From: Rhizoclosmatium globosum
Taxonomy: Eukaryota > Chytridiomycota > Chytridiomycetes > Chytridiales > Chytriomycetaceae
DNA length: 64,000 nt
NCBI GenBank assembly: GCA_002104985.1
Contig: MCGO01000102.1
Span: 82,451 to 146,450, forward strand
Reading direction: 5' to 3'
This document shows positions 41,976-52,800 of the stretch, in pieces. Below the pieces are notes generated by a model. It was not told the DNA's origin. It was given only the letters and a program-made list of their open reading frames with translations, and did no database searches. Position numbers and translations under genes: made by a program. Numbering within the stretch: position 1 is the first letter of the stretch; the number at the start of each line of letters is the position of its first letter.

Positions 41976-42521
41976 ATGAACCGAACTGAAGAGAAACTCA
42001 AAGACCTTGAAGTTCGTTTCTCACGTCTCAGTAATGACGGCCAAGACTGTCTCCAAGCTATCGCAAATTGGACAATAACTCGAGCAAGATCTGTTGAAGA
42101 TGCCTGGGACTCAGAGGATATTGTCGATTGGAAGTCTGAGAGGAAACCATCATCCTTTGATGACATTGCATCGTCTCGCACAAGTCTTTTGAGTATCCTG
42201 AAGCTAATGGATGCTATCGTCAAAGACATGAATGCTGTCCTTGCGTCGTTTGTGCGGGATTACTCGAATCTGCTGCAGGATGTTGAAGTGTTGGCGAAAG
42301 TGCAAAGTGAGCTTCAAAGTTGATTCGTGATTTGTTACTGCTTTTGCTAACTAGTGTATTTATCAGATTTCAAGCGGAGGGTGCAGGCTTACAATAAGGA
42401 GCTGGAGCTCAAGTCTACAATCTGTTCAAATGTCTATACTCTGGAAGATTCGCAAAAAGGAATGGTCTATGTATCTTGTTGGCTCCATCAGCCATTCATA
42501 TCAAATGAAGACCCATTTTGA
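41976..42521 (+). CDS. CINP: CINP-like protein (CDK2-interacting protein homologue)
   Basis: Two exons (41976-42306, 42367-42521) give 161 aa. The protein is helical throughout. The C-terminal block YNKELELKSTIC...VYVSCWLHQPFI matches the CINP signature (MYRKELLLKRTVA...LSMWLHQPYV), and the length is near that of vertebrate CINP. In animals CINP works with the SPATA5/SPATA5L1 AAA ATPases in 60S maturation and genome stability. The stop is 14 bp from the convergent THG1 stop, so the 3' ends must overlap. The identification rests on that block and on overall length. Confidence 0.7.
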
Positions 42522-42535
42522 CCTTTTTTTGGCTT

Positions 42536-43788
42536 CTATTCCAACAATCCCTTTCCGTCCCCAATCAACCAAAACTCATCCGCTATAATATCCACATGAG
42601 CTATGTGGACAATGCTCTTCTCCCGTTCAATCACATTGCCTTGTTCAGTTTCTTTGACAGGAACCCTCATTTTCCGTCGAAACAGAACTGAGCCCTTCCG
42701 GAATATCTCTGGGAGCGTGTTGTAGTTGATGTTGAACTGTTTGAACAAGATTTCGTTCTTTGAAGCTGATGTTGTATCTTTTAAGATGGCCTGAGCTTGG
42801 GTTGTCGTCATTGGGGGATTTTTGGTAGGATCTTGTACGAGGGCCCAGAATGTTGTGTTATACTATGGAAGTGATCAGTTTCCGAAAGTTTTCAAAGAGA
42901 TGGCTGCGTACCAGGTTATTGATGTGGCAATCTGCTTGTCGCCATGAAAAGTAATCTCGAACATTTTCCGCCGTTGGATAACAAACTGCCCGCGCATCTA
43001 TATGAAAACATAAGTTTAGGTGTATTCGTCAATTGCAGTTTCGTACGAGTGACGTTCATCTTCTTGCTTCCTCCTTCTGAAACTCGTTTCTTCCTATATA
43101 ATAGAATGCTCGTTCCTCGCGTCCCTCGGTTAAAACACGCTCGTTCCTCGCATTAAGCACACTTGTTCTTCGCTGATAGAAAGCTCGTTCCTCGCATAAA
43201 GCATGCTCGTTCCTCGCTAATAGAAAGCAGGGTTCCTCACTACTAACAAAAAGCTCGTTCCTCGCGACAAGACAAAAAGAACAAGACACATACCGAAAGA
43301 GGGAGGATACCTCAAAAGAGTAGAGTCACCCATAAACTTGAACCAGTTGACGACATAATAAGAAGTAAAGAGGGAGGCAATGGTTGAAACAATTTTAGCT
43401 TCCCGGCGTTTAAAGAGAGTAGAATCGCGTCTGAGTAAAAAAGAATATTCATCTGATTCGCCGTAGGCAAGGACAATGTCTTGGATGTCAGTCATGACAC
43501 CTTTCGCAGCTTCATTAGCCAAGTGAAGAGCTCTCAGGTCATTTGGCTTTTCAAAGTTGTGTTCTTGAGAGAAGCGATGGAAGCCATGACCTGGTCAGAT
43601 AATGGATGGTTGTGTGAGGTTTGTTGAAAGAGTGTGGAAGGTTGAGTTGAATGAGTTGTGGTAGTGACGTGAGGGGGAGTAGAGAAAGAGCGACACAAAC
43701 CATCGACTCTAATGACAACATAAGTGTTCCTGAGCAGAGTCTGGTGCTGTTCAAAGTGTTTCACGTACTCGTACTTTGACTTTGCCAT
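42536..43788 (-). CDS. THG1: tRNA-His guanylyltransferase
   Basis: Four exons (43701-43788, 43294-43590, 42912-42997, 42536-42862) give 265 aa. The motifs are those of Thg1: [20 protein letters not shown] (restored by the first splice, with the metal-binding Asp), [12 protein letters not shown] with the second catalytic Asp, and [27 protein letters not shown]. The enzyme adds the G-1 residue to tRNA-His by 3'-5' polymerisation. Intron 2 is 296 bp and filled with a minisatellite. The 5' end is divergent from the BRF2-like gene, with only 33 bp between start codons. Confidence 0.93.
43085..43271 (-). repeat. Minisatellite inside THG1 intron 2
   Basis: Seven or so imperfect copies of a 25-30 bp unit with core GCTCGTTCCTCGC on the plus strand (GCGAGGAACGAGC in the transcript), separated by AT-rich spacers. 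The core appears near 43108, 43139, 43188, 43208 and 43254, with diverged copies between. Confidence 0.75.
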
Positions 43789-43821
43789 TTTATTGTTTTT
43801 TTTTATCAGAAGGAGAAGAAG

Positions 43822-44844
43822 ATGCCATGCTGTTCCACGCCCCAAATCGAGAGTGAATCCGACCTTTTAGTGTGCACGAATTGCGGAACTGTTCACCGCG
43901 AGTCCGTTCTTGTTTCTCAGTTGTCGTTTTCCGAGTCTGGTTCGACACGCTCTTCAACGCACTCTGGTTCAACACAAACACAAACACAAACACAAATCCA
44001 ACCAATCCAATCCAACCAATCAATTGAACTTCGCCGCTTTGCCGTTTCCGCGGCGTCGTCGTTGCCGCAACTCGCGCACTGCGCCGATGAAGCGCTTTCG
44101 TTGCTTCGCCAACTTCAACTTCAACTTGAACTTGAACAAAGTCAAAGTGCGACGAGTGCTGTGCTTGGCCTTGCGAAGAGTCCGCGTGTTCGGGTGGCGG
44201 CCGCGCTCTTTGTTGCCGCCAGATTGAAAGATCGGAATGTGTCGGCGGCCCAGATTGTGAAGGCACTTGGAATAACCACAAATCCACAGCGACTGCTTTC
44301 TCTGGCACACAAACTCAGACTCAAACTGCATCTGCCTCCCTTTCCTCAACGGGATGCTTCTCGCCTCTTGGATCGGGCGGCCAATGCTCTCTTTCGGAAT
44401 TCGGATGAATTGCACTCTTCTAAACGCCTATTGTGTCTGGAATATGCTGACTTTTTGCTGACTCTTGCGAAACTGGGCTCTGTGTCGGATGCCAAACATG
44501 TTGCGCCTCTTGCTGCTGCCTCGCTCTTGCTTGGGTACTGTGCTGCAACTGGCACGCCCGTATCGAAACCTCAGAAATTGCGTATTCTTTCTGTCCTCGA
44601 ATGTTCTGAAGGTGCCATGCAAAAACGATGTTCGGATTTTGTACATCTCGTGTCACTAGAGTTGGAAGCAGTGCCTTGGTACCCGTCGAATTTTCTTATG
44701 AAAACGGACGATGGCGTATCAGCCAAACGAGTGGTCCCGACCTCAAAAGCATTTTGCGTTAAATTTGGTTCAGTGCTCAAAGACTTGAAGAAACTGGCTG
44801 AATCTCCTCTCCAAAGTGATACCAGTGACGATGAAGAAGAATGA
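43822..44844 (+). CDS. TFIIB/BRF2-like general transcription factor
   Basis: Intronless, 340 aa. The N-terminus is a TFIIB-type zinc-ribbon-like segment: MPCC at residues 3-4, then LLVCTNCGTVHRESVLVSQLSFSE. The first ligand pair is CC rather than CxxC, which is odd. After a Ser/Thr/Gln linker come two cyclin-like folds, about residues 75-165 (AALFVAARLKDRNVSAAQIVKALG) and 190-280 (APLAAASLLLGYCAATG). The length and weak similarity suit BRF2-type Pol III factors better than TFIIB proper. The C-terminus is acidic. It probably recruits RNA polymerase III or II; which one is not settled. Confidence 0.6.
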   Translation: MPCCSTPQIESESDLLVCTNCGTVHRESVLVSQLSFSESGSTRSSTHSGSTQTQTQTQIQPIQSNQSIELRRFAVSAASSLPQLAHCADEALSLLRQLQLQLELEQSQSATSAVLGLAKSPRVRVAAALFVAARLKDRNVSAAQIVKALGITTNPQRLLSLAHKLRLKLHLPPFPQRDASRLLDRAANALFRNSDELHSSKRLLCLEYADFLLTLAKLGSVSDAKHVAPLAAASLLLGYCAATGTPVSKPQKLRILSVLECSEGAMQKRCSDFVHLVSLELEAVPWYPSNFLMKTDDGVSAKRVVPTSKAFCVKFGSVLKDLKKLAESPLQSDTSDDEEE

Positions 44845-45083
44845 ATTAATTATTATGTATGTGTAAATAAATAATTGTGTATTTATGTTGCTGACGTCAG
44901 CTTGATAGCAAAAGTTTCAAACTCCGATCATAAATTCCCAAAAATCTCAACGCCGACTGAGCCGCTGTCAAACTTGTCGCTCACATTGAATTAAATTCTG
45001 TTCTAATCTCCAAGGGTAAGCATCACGTCGGTGTTCTTTACGTACCAACTCATCCTAACATCACACGCTTTCATAATTTAGGC

Positions 45084-47444
45084 ATGGACGCGTTTATCCT
45101 GTTGTTTATGGCTGCGGCAGTCCAGGCTTTGCTTGAGCCATATCCTACTCCTGTCTCTGACTGGATGACACAAACTTCATGGGCTCAGTTGGCCATCAAA
45201 ATTGTTCCTTCTGACGGAGCCAAACTCGACAGTAATCCTCCTTCCTTCTGGTGGAGTGGCTTTGACTCCGCCCCAAAGACATACAAACTTGAAGTATCAT
45301 CACCCACTCAAACCTGGTCTTTCACGGATCTCACAAACAACTACTTTACACTACCGTTTGAGCTTCCCACCAACACTACTTACTCTTGGCGCGTCACAAA
45401 ATACAAACCCGGCTCTTCAGCCGCAAGTGCAATACGAAAATTCCAGCTCTTGGCTAACGCTGAGTCCATTGGAATCTTGGCACCCGACTTTGCATCCCAG
45501 GTTGCTAACGCCCCACACCCTCGTCTCCTTCCAAACGGTCTCGCTCGCACCAAGTACCTCGCGTCTCCAGACGGAATCGGCTATCCAACGCGCATCAAAA
45601 ACGAAGACTGGTACTTTACAAACTGCAACAACGCGACTCTCATGCCAGACTCAAACCTCACAGCTGCGTCGTTCCCAGCCGGCTCACAAGCGCTGGAATT
45701 GTTTCTTTCAAAGGTTGCTGCTGATGTGAATACCCTCACAAAAGCGATTTACACGTACTCATGGTCGTTATGGTTGAATCCAAGTAACGCTGTTCATTTC
45801 ACAGAGTTACGTCGACGTATGCTCTCCATTGCTGCGTATAATGTAACGGGTGCAACTGGAGCTGCAAGCCAAGACCAAGCGAACCGTGATATCATGCTTT
45901 CCCTATCCATGGCGTATGATGTTGTGAAATCAAACCTGACGGAATCGGAACGCGCTTCTGTGGTTGCTGCTATCCGTGCACGTGGTCTTCAAGTGTATAA
46001 CGGTGGAACTGAGATTAAAGGGTTGTTGATGTATCCGCATGATTCTCATGGAGCGAATACTCTTGGATTTCTTTCTTGCACTGCACTTGCTATGGCGGGG
46101 GAGTTTCCTGAGGCTGTTCAATGGTTGAATGAGACTCTTCCGATGTATATCGCGTTGTATAGTACTTGGAGTACGGAAGATGGTGGATTCGGAAACGGGC
46201 TTGGATACGCGTTCTTTGATGCGACTGATTCTCCTCAACGTTGGAACTGGATGAGCAGCGCGTCAGGTGTGAATGTTGTGGGAAAACAGTGGATCCGTAA
46301 TTGGCCGCTTCAGTTCATTTACTTCTCCCCACCCTACGCTGACAGTGTTGGAGTTGGGTTTGGTGATAGTGGGGAGATGGATGCAACGTTTTATCGTGGG
46401 ATTATTTGTGGATCTTTGATTTCACGGGTGTTGGGTGATACGTCTTCTATTCTGACACAAGCACAACGGAACTTGTACCTGTGGTACTGTGACCGCGTGA
46501 ATGCTAATAAGTATACTGATGACAGGTATTATGGACATATGTGGCTTGCAAACTTCAACCCTGTTCCGCAGTTGACTGATGTTGCAATGAACGCGGCTGG
46601 ATATGCGGCCGGTATATATTTGCGACAAATTGGATGGGTTGCAATGCACTCTACTCTGTTCAGTCCAAATCGCACTTCTCTGTATTTCCGTTGCGGACCA
46701 TTTGGATCGTACAATCACAATAATGCTGATCAGCTTTCATTCACATTGTCCCACCGTGGACAATCATTCTTGATTGCAAGTGGTTATTATGACTATTATG
46801 GATCTCCTCAGCATTATGGTTGGCGTAAGCAAACAAAGGCTCAAACAGGAGGAGTGACTCTTTCAAATGATCAAGGCCAAAGAATCAACAGTTTCACTTC
46901 TGTTGGTGTGGTAAAGCAATGGTCCACCACTGATGCATTTGATGCTGTGACTGGAAGCGCTGTTGATGCCTATAACGACGGTTACACATCCAAACAAGTA
47001 ACAAGAGCTTCTAGAAGCATAATTTACCTTCGTGGAACCAACAAATTCATTATCCAAGATCAATTTGACTCTCCAACTCCCCAAAATTGGTCTTGGAACT
47101 TCCATTCATACAAAGCCGTGACTCAACTTGGACCTGGACGTGTAATGGTCCCAGCACCAACAGGAAACGCCACCGTCTGTTTACGTGTCTTGAATCCTGA
47201 TTCTCTTGTCTTTTCTCAGACGAATTTGTTTCCAGCGAATGCTCAAACGTCCTTGCCGAATCAGAATCATGCAAAGTGGCAAGTTTGGAGTCCAACGACT
47301 TCATTTAGTTTGGTTGTGGTTGTTGATCCGGATTGCACAAATAGTACGTTGGTGGAGGAAGCTGGCATTTTGGCGAATCGGTCTGTTGCTCTTCCAGATG
47401 GAACTCATTTGGTTTTTGATGGGGATTTATTGCATCAAGTCTGA
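45084..47444 (+). CDS. Secreted heparinase II/III-family polysaccharide lyase
   Basis: The coding sequence is a single exon of 786 aa in an intron-rich region. A 66 bp intron (45016-45081) ends two bases before the ATG, in the 5' leader. A signal peptide (MDAFILLFMAAAVQA) is followed by an Ig-like/N-terminal domain (PPSFWWSGFDSA), an alpha/alpha-toroid with many Trp and Tyr, and a beta-sandwich. The catalytic-type segment is YNHNNADQLSFTLSHRG, then GYYDYYGSPQHYGW and KQTKAQTGG, as in bacterial heparinase II/III and alginate-lyase-like enzymes. It likely degrades an acidic polysaccharide outside the cell. Bacterial origin by transfer is possible. Confidence 0.8.
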   Translation: MDAFILLFMAAAVQALLEPYPTPVSDWMTQTSWAQLAIKIVPSDGAKLDSNPPSFWWSGFDSAPKTYKLEVSSPTQTWSFTDLTNNYFTLPFELPTNTTYSWRVTKYKPGSSAASAIRKFQLLANAESIGILAPDFASQVANAPHPRLLPNGLARTKYLASPDGIGYPTRIKNEDWYFTNCNNATLMPDSNLTAASFPAGSQALELFLSKVAADVNTLTKAIYTYSWSLWLNPSNAVHFTELRRRMLSIAAYNVTGATGAASQDQANRDIMLSLSMAYDVVKSNLTESERASVVAAIRARGLQVYNGGTEIKGLLMYPHDSHGANTLGFLSCTALAMAGEFPEAVQWLNETLPMYIALYSTWSTEDGGFGNGLGYAFFDATDSPQRWNWMSSASGVNVVGKQWIRNWPLQFIYFSPPYADSVGVGFGDSGEMDATFYRGIICGSLISRVLGDTSSILTQAQRNLYLWYCDRVNANKYTDDRYYGHMWLANFNPVPQLTDVAMNAAGYAAGIYLRQIGWVAMHSTLFSPNRTSLYFRCGPFGSYNHNNADQLSFTLSHRGQSFLIASGYYDYYGSPQHYGWRKQTKAQTGGVTLSNDQGQRINSFTSVGVVKQWSTTDAFDAVTGSAVDAYNDGYTSKQVTRASRSIIYLRGTNKFIIQDQFDSPTPQNWSWNFHSYKAVTQLGPGRVMVPAPTGNATVCLRVLNPDSLVFSQTNLFPANAQTSLPNQNHAKWQVWSPTTSFSLVVVVDPDCTNSTLVEEAGILANRSVALPDGTHLVFDGDLLHQV

Positions 47445-47589
47445 TAAGGTTCAGAGTTGCTGAAATAAATATTCTCCGAAAGAATGAACAACATTAATAA
47501 ATTAACCTTAGTTTTAATTCATGGATTTAATTCTTTCAGAGTGTTCTGTTCAACGACGTGAAAATAATCTTAATCCGGTTATTTAATTT

Positions 47590-48120
47590 TATTAAGACAG
47601 AAAAGCCTTTGGTCTGAAAGACCAGGCATTAAAAACTGTCAAACCGTACATTATATCATAACAGAAGTAGAAGACGGAGAAAAAAAGTGTCCTCCAATCC
47701 TGATTCCGAGTCCAGATCCGTAAGAATGAAGCCATGGTCGAGTAGCAGAGGGTCGGTTCAGGGGTAGGCAGAGCCCACACCCATACTACAACCGGTACTT
47801 TTGAAACTCGTTATACGCGACTAGCACCGAGTGTCCATCAAAACCACCCCCTCGGCGCAGCACGATACCGTCTTATGGTGAGCGAACAGATCCCCATGTG
47901 AATTTTGTGGTTGGGGATCTGCATAGTGCGGGAACCATGGCTGTCATCGCGCGTCCTCCGTCTGATTGATGTTGACGCGTCCAGCCTTGGGCTTTGTTGC
48001 TGGGGTTTGAGGGAAGAGGAAGAGGGAAGAGAGAGGGGAGAGGGAAGAGAGAGCAGTTGATGTTTCGAGGATGAGAAAAAGGGAGAGAGAGTGGACGAAA
48101 TTGTCGCTTTTAAAGGGCGA
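47590..48120. other. Non-coding stretch with strong hairpins, candidate structured RNA
   Basis: Two hairpins stand out. At 47596-47640, GACAG and CTGTC enclose GCCT..GGTCT paired with AGACCAGGC. At 47887-47921, a perfect 10 bp stem CAGATCCCCA / TGGGGATCTG carries a loop containing AATTTTGTGG, which resembles an Sm site. The second is enclosed by ATGGT/ACCAT. On the minus strand a TTTAAAAG element and a pyrimidine tract precede the block. I could not match U1, U2, U4, U5, U6, SRP, RNase P or MRP. A short minus-strand frame (47592-47732, MASFLRIW...) is a coding alternative. Confidence 0.3.
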
Positions 48121-49891
48121 ACCAGAATTGTCAGAAGATAAGATCCTAAATCAACTCATAGAGGAATATGGATAACAAAATTTATCGAGTTAACTCGGTA
48201 AACTGGAACCAATTAAGAAAGTAAAAATGACAATTGGTGCTTCTCAAACAATTCAATACATTCCTCGCATTGACAAAGGTCATCTTTCCATCCTTTTAAC
48301 AAAAGCAAATGGTTGACTGGATGAATACGAGGAATGACTAATTAATATGCATTAGTATGAACTAAATATTCTAAATAACCCCACTTGGCACTTTCGAATG
48401 GTATGTACAAGAGAGTGTGTTCGTTTCAAAAAGCCAATAATTTCTATGTTTGTGTTGCTCTCGACTTCAGGAATCTCTTCACTTGTTCTTCGCTGTTCTC
48501 GCCACTGATTCTTTGCTGTCTTTCTGGAACAAGTATATCTAACTCAAGATACACCGTATTTATTCACGTTACGTTTGACGGGTGAAGGTATGTTTGAGGC
48601 AACTCTAAAAAGAATCGAGAGGGTTTATAACAGACCTCTATCACTTTTCGCAGTATTGCTCAACTAGGTTTTTGATGTACTGATCCCCGATAACGCAACT
48701 TGTCACTGGTTCAAACAAGGCATCATTTCGGGAATCAGAACAATGAAAAGAGAGAGAAGAGTTGAAGGAGGGATGATGGTAAAGGGGAAAGGCTCGACAT
48801 AAAGCACTGATGCAACAACGTACATAATGAAAGAAAAGTGAACTGAGTATCCACAAAACACAAATAAGTCACTGACAATCGAGACAAATAGATGAATGTA
48901 GAGAAATCCTCCCAGGCAATTTTCATTAAGCCTTCCATATTCCTGAGAAATACAAAGGATACGACAGCAACTAACTTATCAGATGTACGCCTTCAAGTGA
49001 ATTCAAAAGATCGGTAAAAGTATGAATGCTGAATCTATGGGAGGTTTGCTTGGAGTCGACTCATCTGAAGTTTAGAAAACTATAGAAACATTGGATTCTC
49101 TTAACGTTGCGGAACAGTTGTATGTGGTGTCTGTCTTTTGGGATCGGGATACTGGCCAAATAAGAGGGAGAAAACCAGTTTGGAGAATGAATGTAACAAG
49201 AAGTTTGATGGAGAGGAGTGTGATGGGGCTGACAGACGGAAATCCTTAAAATATTTACGTTGTTTGACCAGTCGTGATCTGAGCCCAGAAGAGAATTTGG
49301 AACTCTAATTTTGGATTTGGTTGTACCAGACCAAAGATAGTATGGTGGCTTGTGGAATTAGATGGAAGGCAGGAGAGTTGGAAATCTCGAGCTTCGCTCA
49401 GGGAGGGTCTGCGATGTTGGTGGTGGAACACACTATCAGAATCTTTCTGTAATATTTATTTTAAGTTTGAATACAAAAGAGTGTTGTAGGGATCAGCATA
49501 CTTGAAGCGAGGATGGCGATCTCTCGTCAGAGGGTATTCTCCTGAGAACGTCTGGGTCTTTGCAAGGTAACAACAGCTGTCTGGTCACAGAGTGGTGAAT
49601 ATTGTGGTGTCGGGAACAAGGAATATTGTGAAAACAATGCAGGTGGATATCAGACTGGCGCTAGTTAAGCTACTCAAACTAGATTGCGACTAATCTGCAA
49701 AGAGGGAAGGCAGCGAGATCCGGCTAGGAGACAGAAACGCGTGACAGACTGCGGTAGTGTACATGGAGTTACTACAGAGAATTGTTTCGGTTTTGAGAAG
49801 AGTTGCAAATCCATATTCCAAAAACTAAATGTATTATACTGTTTCTTATGAGTGATTAGAATTACTTGTTCTTTGTCCAAGTCAAATAATT
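48121..49891. other. Long gene-free stretch
   Basis: About 1.8 kb with only short frames on both strands and no motif, splice or repeat support. It may hold long UTRs, promoter sequence or decayed repeats. Confidence 0.4.
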
Positions 49892-52800
49892 ATGTCGTTT
49901 GGACCACGCAAAAAGGCGATTGCGGCTGTCGCAGTTCCTGCAGCGCCTCCTTCACTTAAACTCAGTGGCGTGTTCGGCTTGACCTCGCAGCGCAGCTCAT
50001 CACTTGGAGCAAGTGACAACTTTGTTGTGTTCAGTGCGGGCGGCGTTGTTGTCGCACAGCCTTTGTTGCCGGCGCCACAAACTTTTCTCAAACGAAACGC
50101 GGCGACTTCAAAGGCTATTTGTTGTGTCGCTGTTTCGAAGGATGCGGGGCTTGTTGCTGCGGGAGAGGTTTGTTGTTGTTTTGGTTTGTTTCTGACAACC
50201 AGCTGTAACACCTTCTCCAAGGCCGGCCATCAACCGCGAATCTCAATATGGAACATTCAGTCGGCATCGGTCGTTGCGGAGCTGGTTGGGCACAAGTTTG
50301 GTGTGCTTGCCTGTGCATTTTCACCAAACGGCCGCTTCCTCGTTTCCGTTGGCTTTCAGCATGACGGCTTCATTTATGTCTGGAATATTGGAACGGGTGC
50401 GAAAGTAGCTTGTAATCGGATCAGTGCGAAGGTGTGTCATGTCGTACTCGCTTAAACGCATGCATTGACTACTGTCGTTACCCAGATTACATCAGTCTGC
50501 TTCGACGACACAGGCCTGTTTTTTATCACGTCTGGTTACAGGCACTTCAAATACTGGGCTTTCGATTCCACTGCCCCGCACTCCTCAACGCCATCTCCAG
50601 TTCCCTCTGTCGCGGCATTCTCGAATTCCAAATTGACATCATCTCAGCAACCACCCAATGCTCAACAGACACAACAAATTCCGTTGGTTGAAGGATCGTT
50701 TGCCACAGTTGGGGAACACAAAAACTCCCTTTTTATGGATGTAGTCTATTTACGGGACCCAAACACGAACCAAGGGCACGCGTATTCTATTACTGAAAAG
50801 GGAATCCTCGTTTTATTCAATCAAGAACGCGTGATGGAAAAATGGGTCGATTTGAAAGTCAATGCTGGATTCTCTATTGCTGTATGTCTCCGTTTCATTG
50901 TATGTGGTTGTTCCGACGGAGTGATTCGGTAGGTTTACAGTGAGCTAAGAAGAGTGAAGCGAAGCATTAGATGGGATCCAACTCCAATTTCCAAACTCAA
51001 CAATATTTCTCCTAGACTATTTGAGCCAACTACGATGAAGTACATTGCCACGTTACCAAAGCCTCATTATTTAGGGATAGACATAGCTCATAGTGTTGGA
51101 ACGAGGTGAGCAATTTCATTTGAAGTAATCAAGAATCTCAAAGAAAAACCAAACCATGCATCAGCTATACAACGCACGCTCCTCCAGATGCAAAATATCC
51201 CGATACAATATCAGTCAAAGTTGATTCAGCCGGAAGCTACGTCTCAGCGATTTACAGTGATCATAGTCTGTTTATTTGGGATGTTAGAGATGTGAAACAT
51301 ATTGGTAAATTTAAGAGCTTCTTGAATCATAGTGATTGTGTATGGGGTGTTGAGGTAGGGCTTGACGTTAACTCAAGAAGTGAACTTATCATTTCCATCT
51401 AGATGATTCCCGACACCTCAGCAGATTACCATCGACCAATTACCCCAACTCTTGACGCCCCCACGTCTCCGTCTCTTCCTCCGTATGGACTTCCACCAAA
51501 CTCATTTGTGACATATTCTTCTGATACAACAATGCGTTTCTGGAATATTGGTGGCACGCCTACATCGAACTCAGATAATGGAGACTCCGAAGTGCATCGA
51601 TATTTTAGGCGAAATATTTATTCAAGGCAACTTCTCAAGATTGTATATACTAGTTTGGAAGAGTACATTTCACTGCAAAAGAAGCCTGTGGCAGGAGGTG
51701 TAGATGACCCAACAAACACCAACAATGCAAGTACAAATAGTGCAACGCGACAAAATACGGACAAATCCGGAATTCGCTCACTCAGAATCAGCACGGATGG
51801 AAAGCTGTTGGCGTCCGGTGATCGTTCTGGAAATCTGCGAATATATGAGCTTGATACATTTACACAGCTCCATTTTCTTGAAGCTCACGACGGAGAAATC
51901 CTTGGTATTGATTTCGCGGAAGAGGGAAGTCTGAACATTCTTGCGACAGCGTCCCGCGACAGATTAATTCACGTCTTTGACGTTCGACGAGGCTCTGTAA
52001 CTCTGGCACAAACTTTGGATGAGCATACCTCGTCAATAACTGGAGTCAGGTTTTGTGAGGGTGGAAAAAAACTCGTCAGTTGTGCAGCTGACAAGTCGAT
52101 CGTGTTTCGTGCATTGCAACAGGTAAAATCAAGATTCACTCCATTCTGACACTTAAAATTAATATTCGTATCAGGCTCCAAACACTCTTAGTTACACTCC
52201 ATATCATACTTCCCATCCCTCCCGCTCAACAATATTTGACATTGATATTACGCCAGCAGACTCAACAAAAGAAGCTGCAACGCTTGCATCCGTCTCACAA
52301 GACCGAAAACTACATCTTCTGTCTGTTGCAACAGGGAAACCCTTCGAGCTGCATTGTCACCGGCGGATGAATCCGACGATTCAGGAGGTTTACTTAAAGT
52401 TAGTTTCGACACTAGTGGGCGATATGCTGTCACAGCCGCCGCTGACAAATGCATACGTATATTCGACCTTAACACGGGTGTTGTCGTCGCACGTGGTGCT
52501 GGTGCTCATTCAGAAGGCATCACATCCGTGAAATTTAGTCTATGTGGCCGTTGGGTTGTGAGTTGTGGTGCTGAAGGTGTAGTGTTCTTGTGGAAGGTTG
52601 GTGATGATGTGAGGAAAGGAATAGAGGCTGCTTTGCGGAAGAGAGGTGTTGTTCCAGTACCTGAGAGGAAGAGGCTTGAAGTGAGTGAAAATGAAGATGT
52701 GGACGTGAGAGCAAGTTTGTTGCCTCCTTCTGGAAGGGCTGTTGCAAAGAGAGTTGAAGAAGAAAGATTGACGACAACGGCTTCTATCGCGTTAGATAGG

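Noticed and set aside
47750..47960. U1 snRNA
   Set aside because: The loop resembles an Sm site, but the 5' ACTTACCTG and the 70K-binding loop are absent on both strands.
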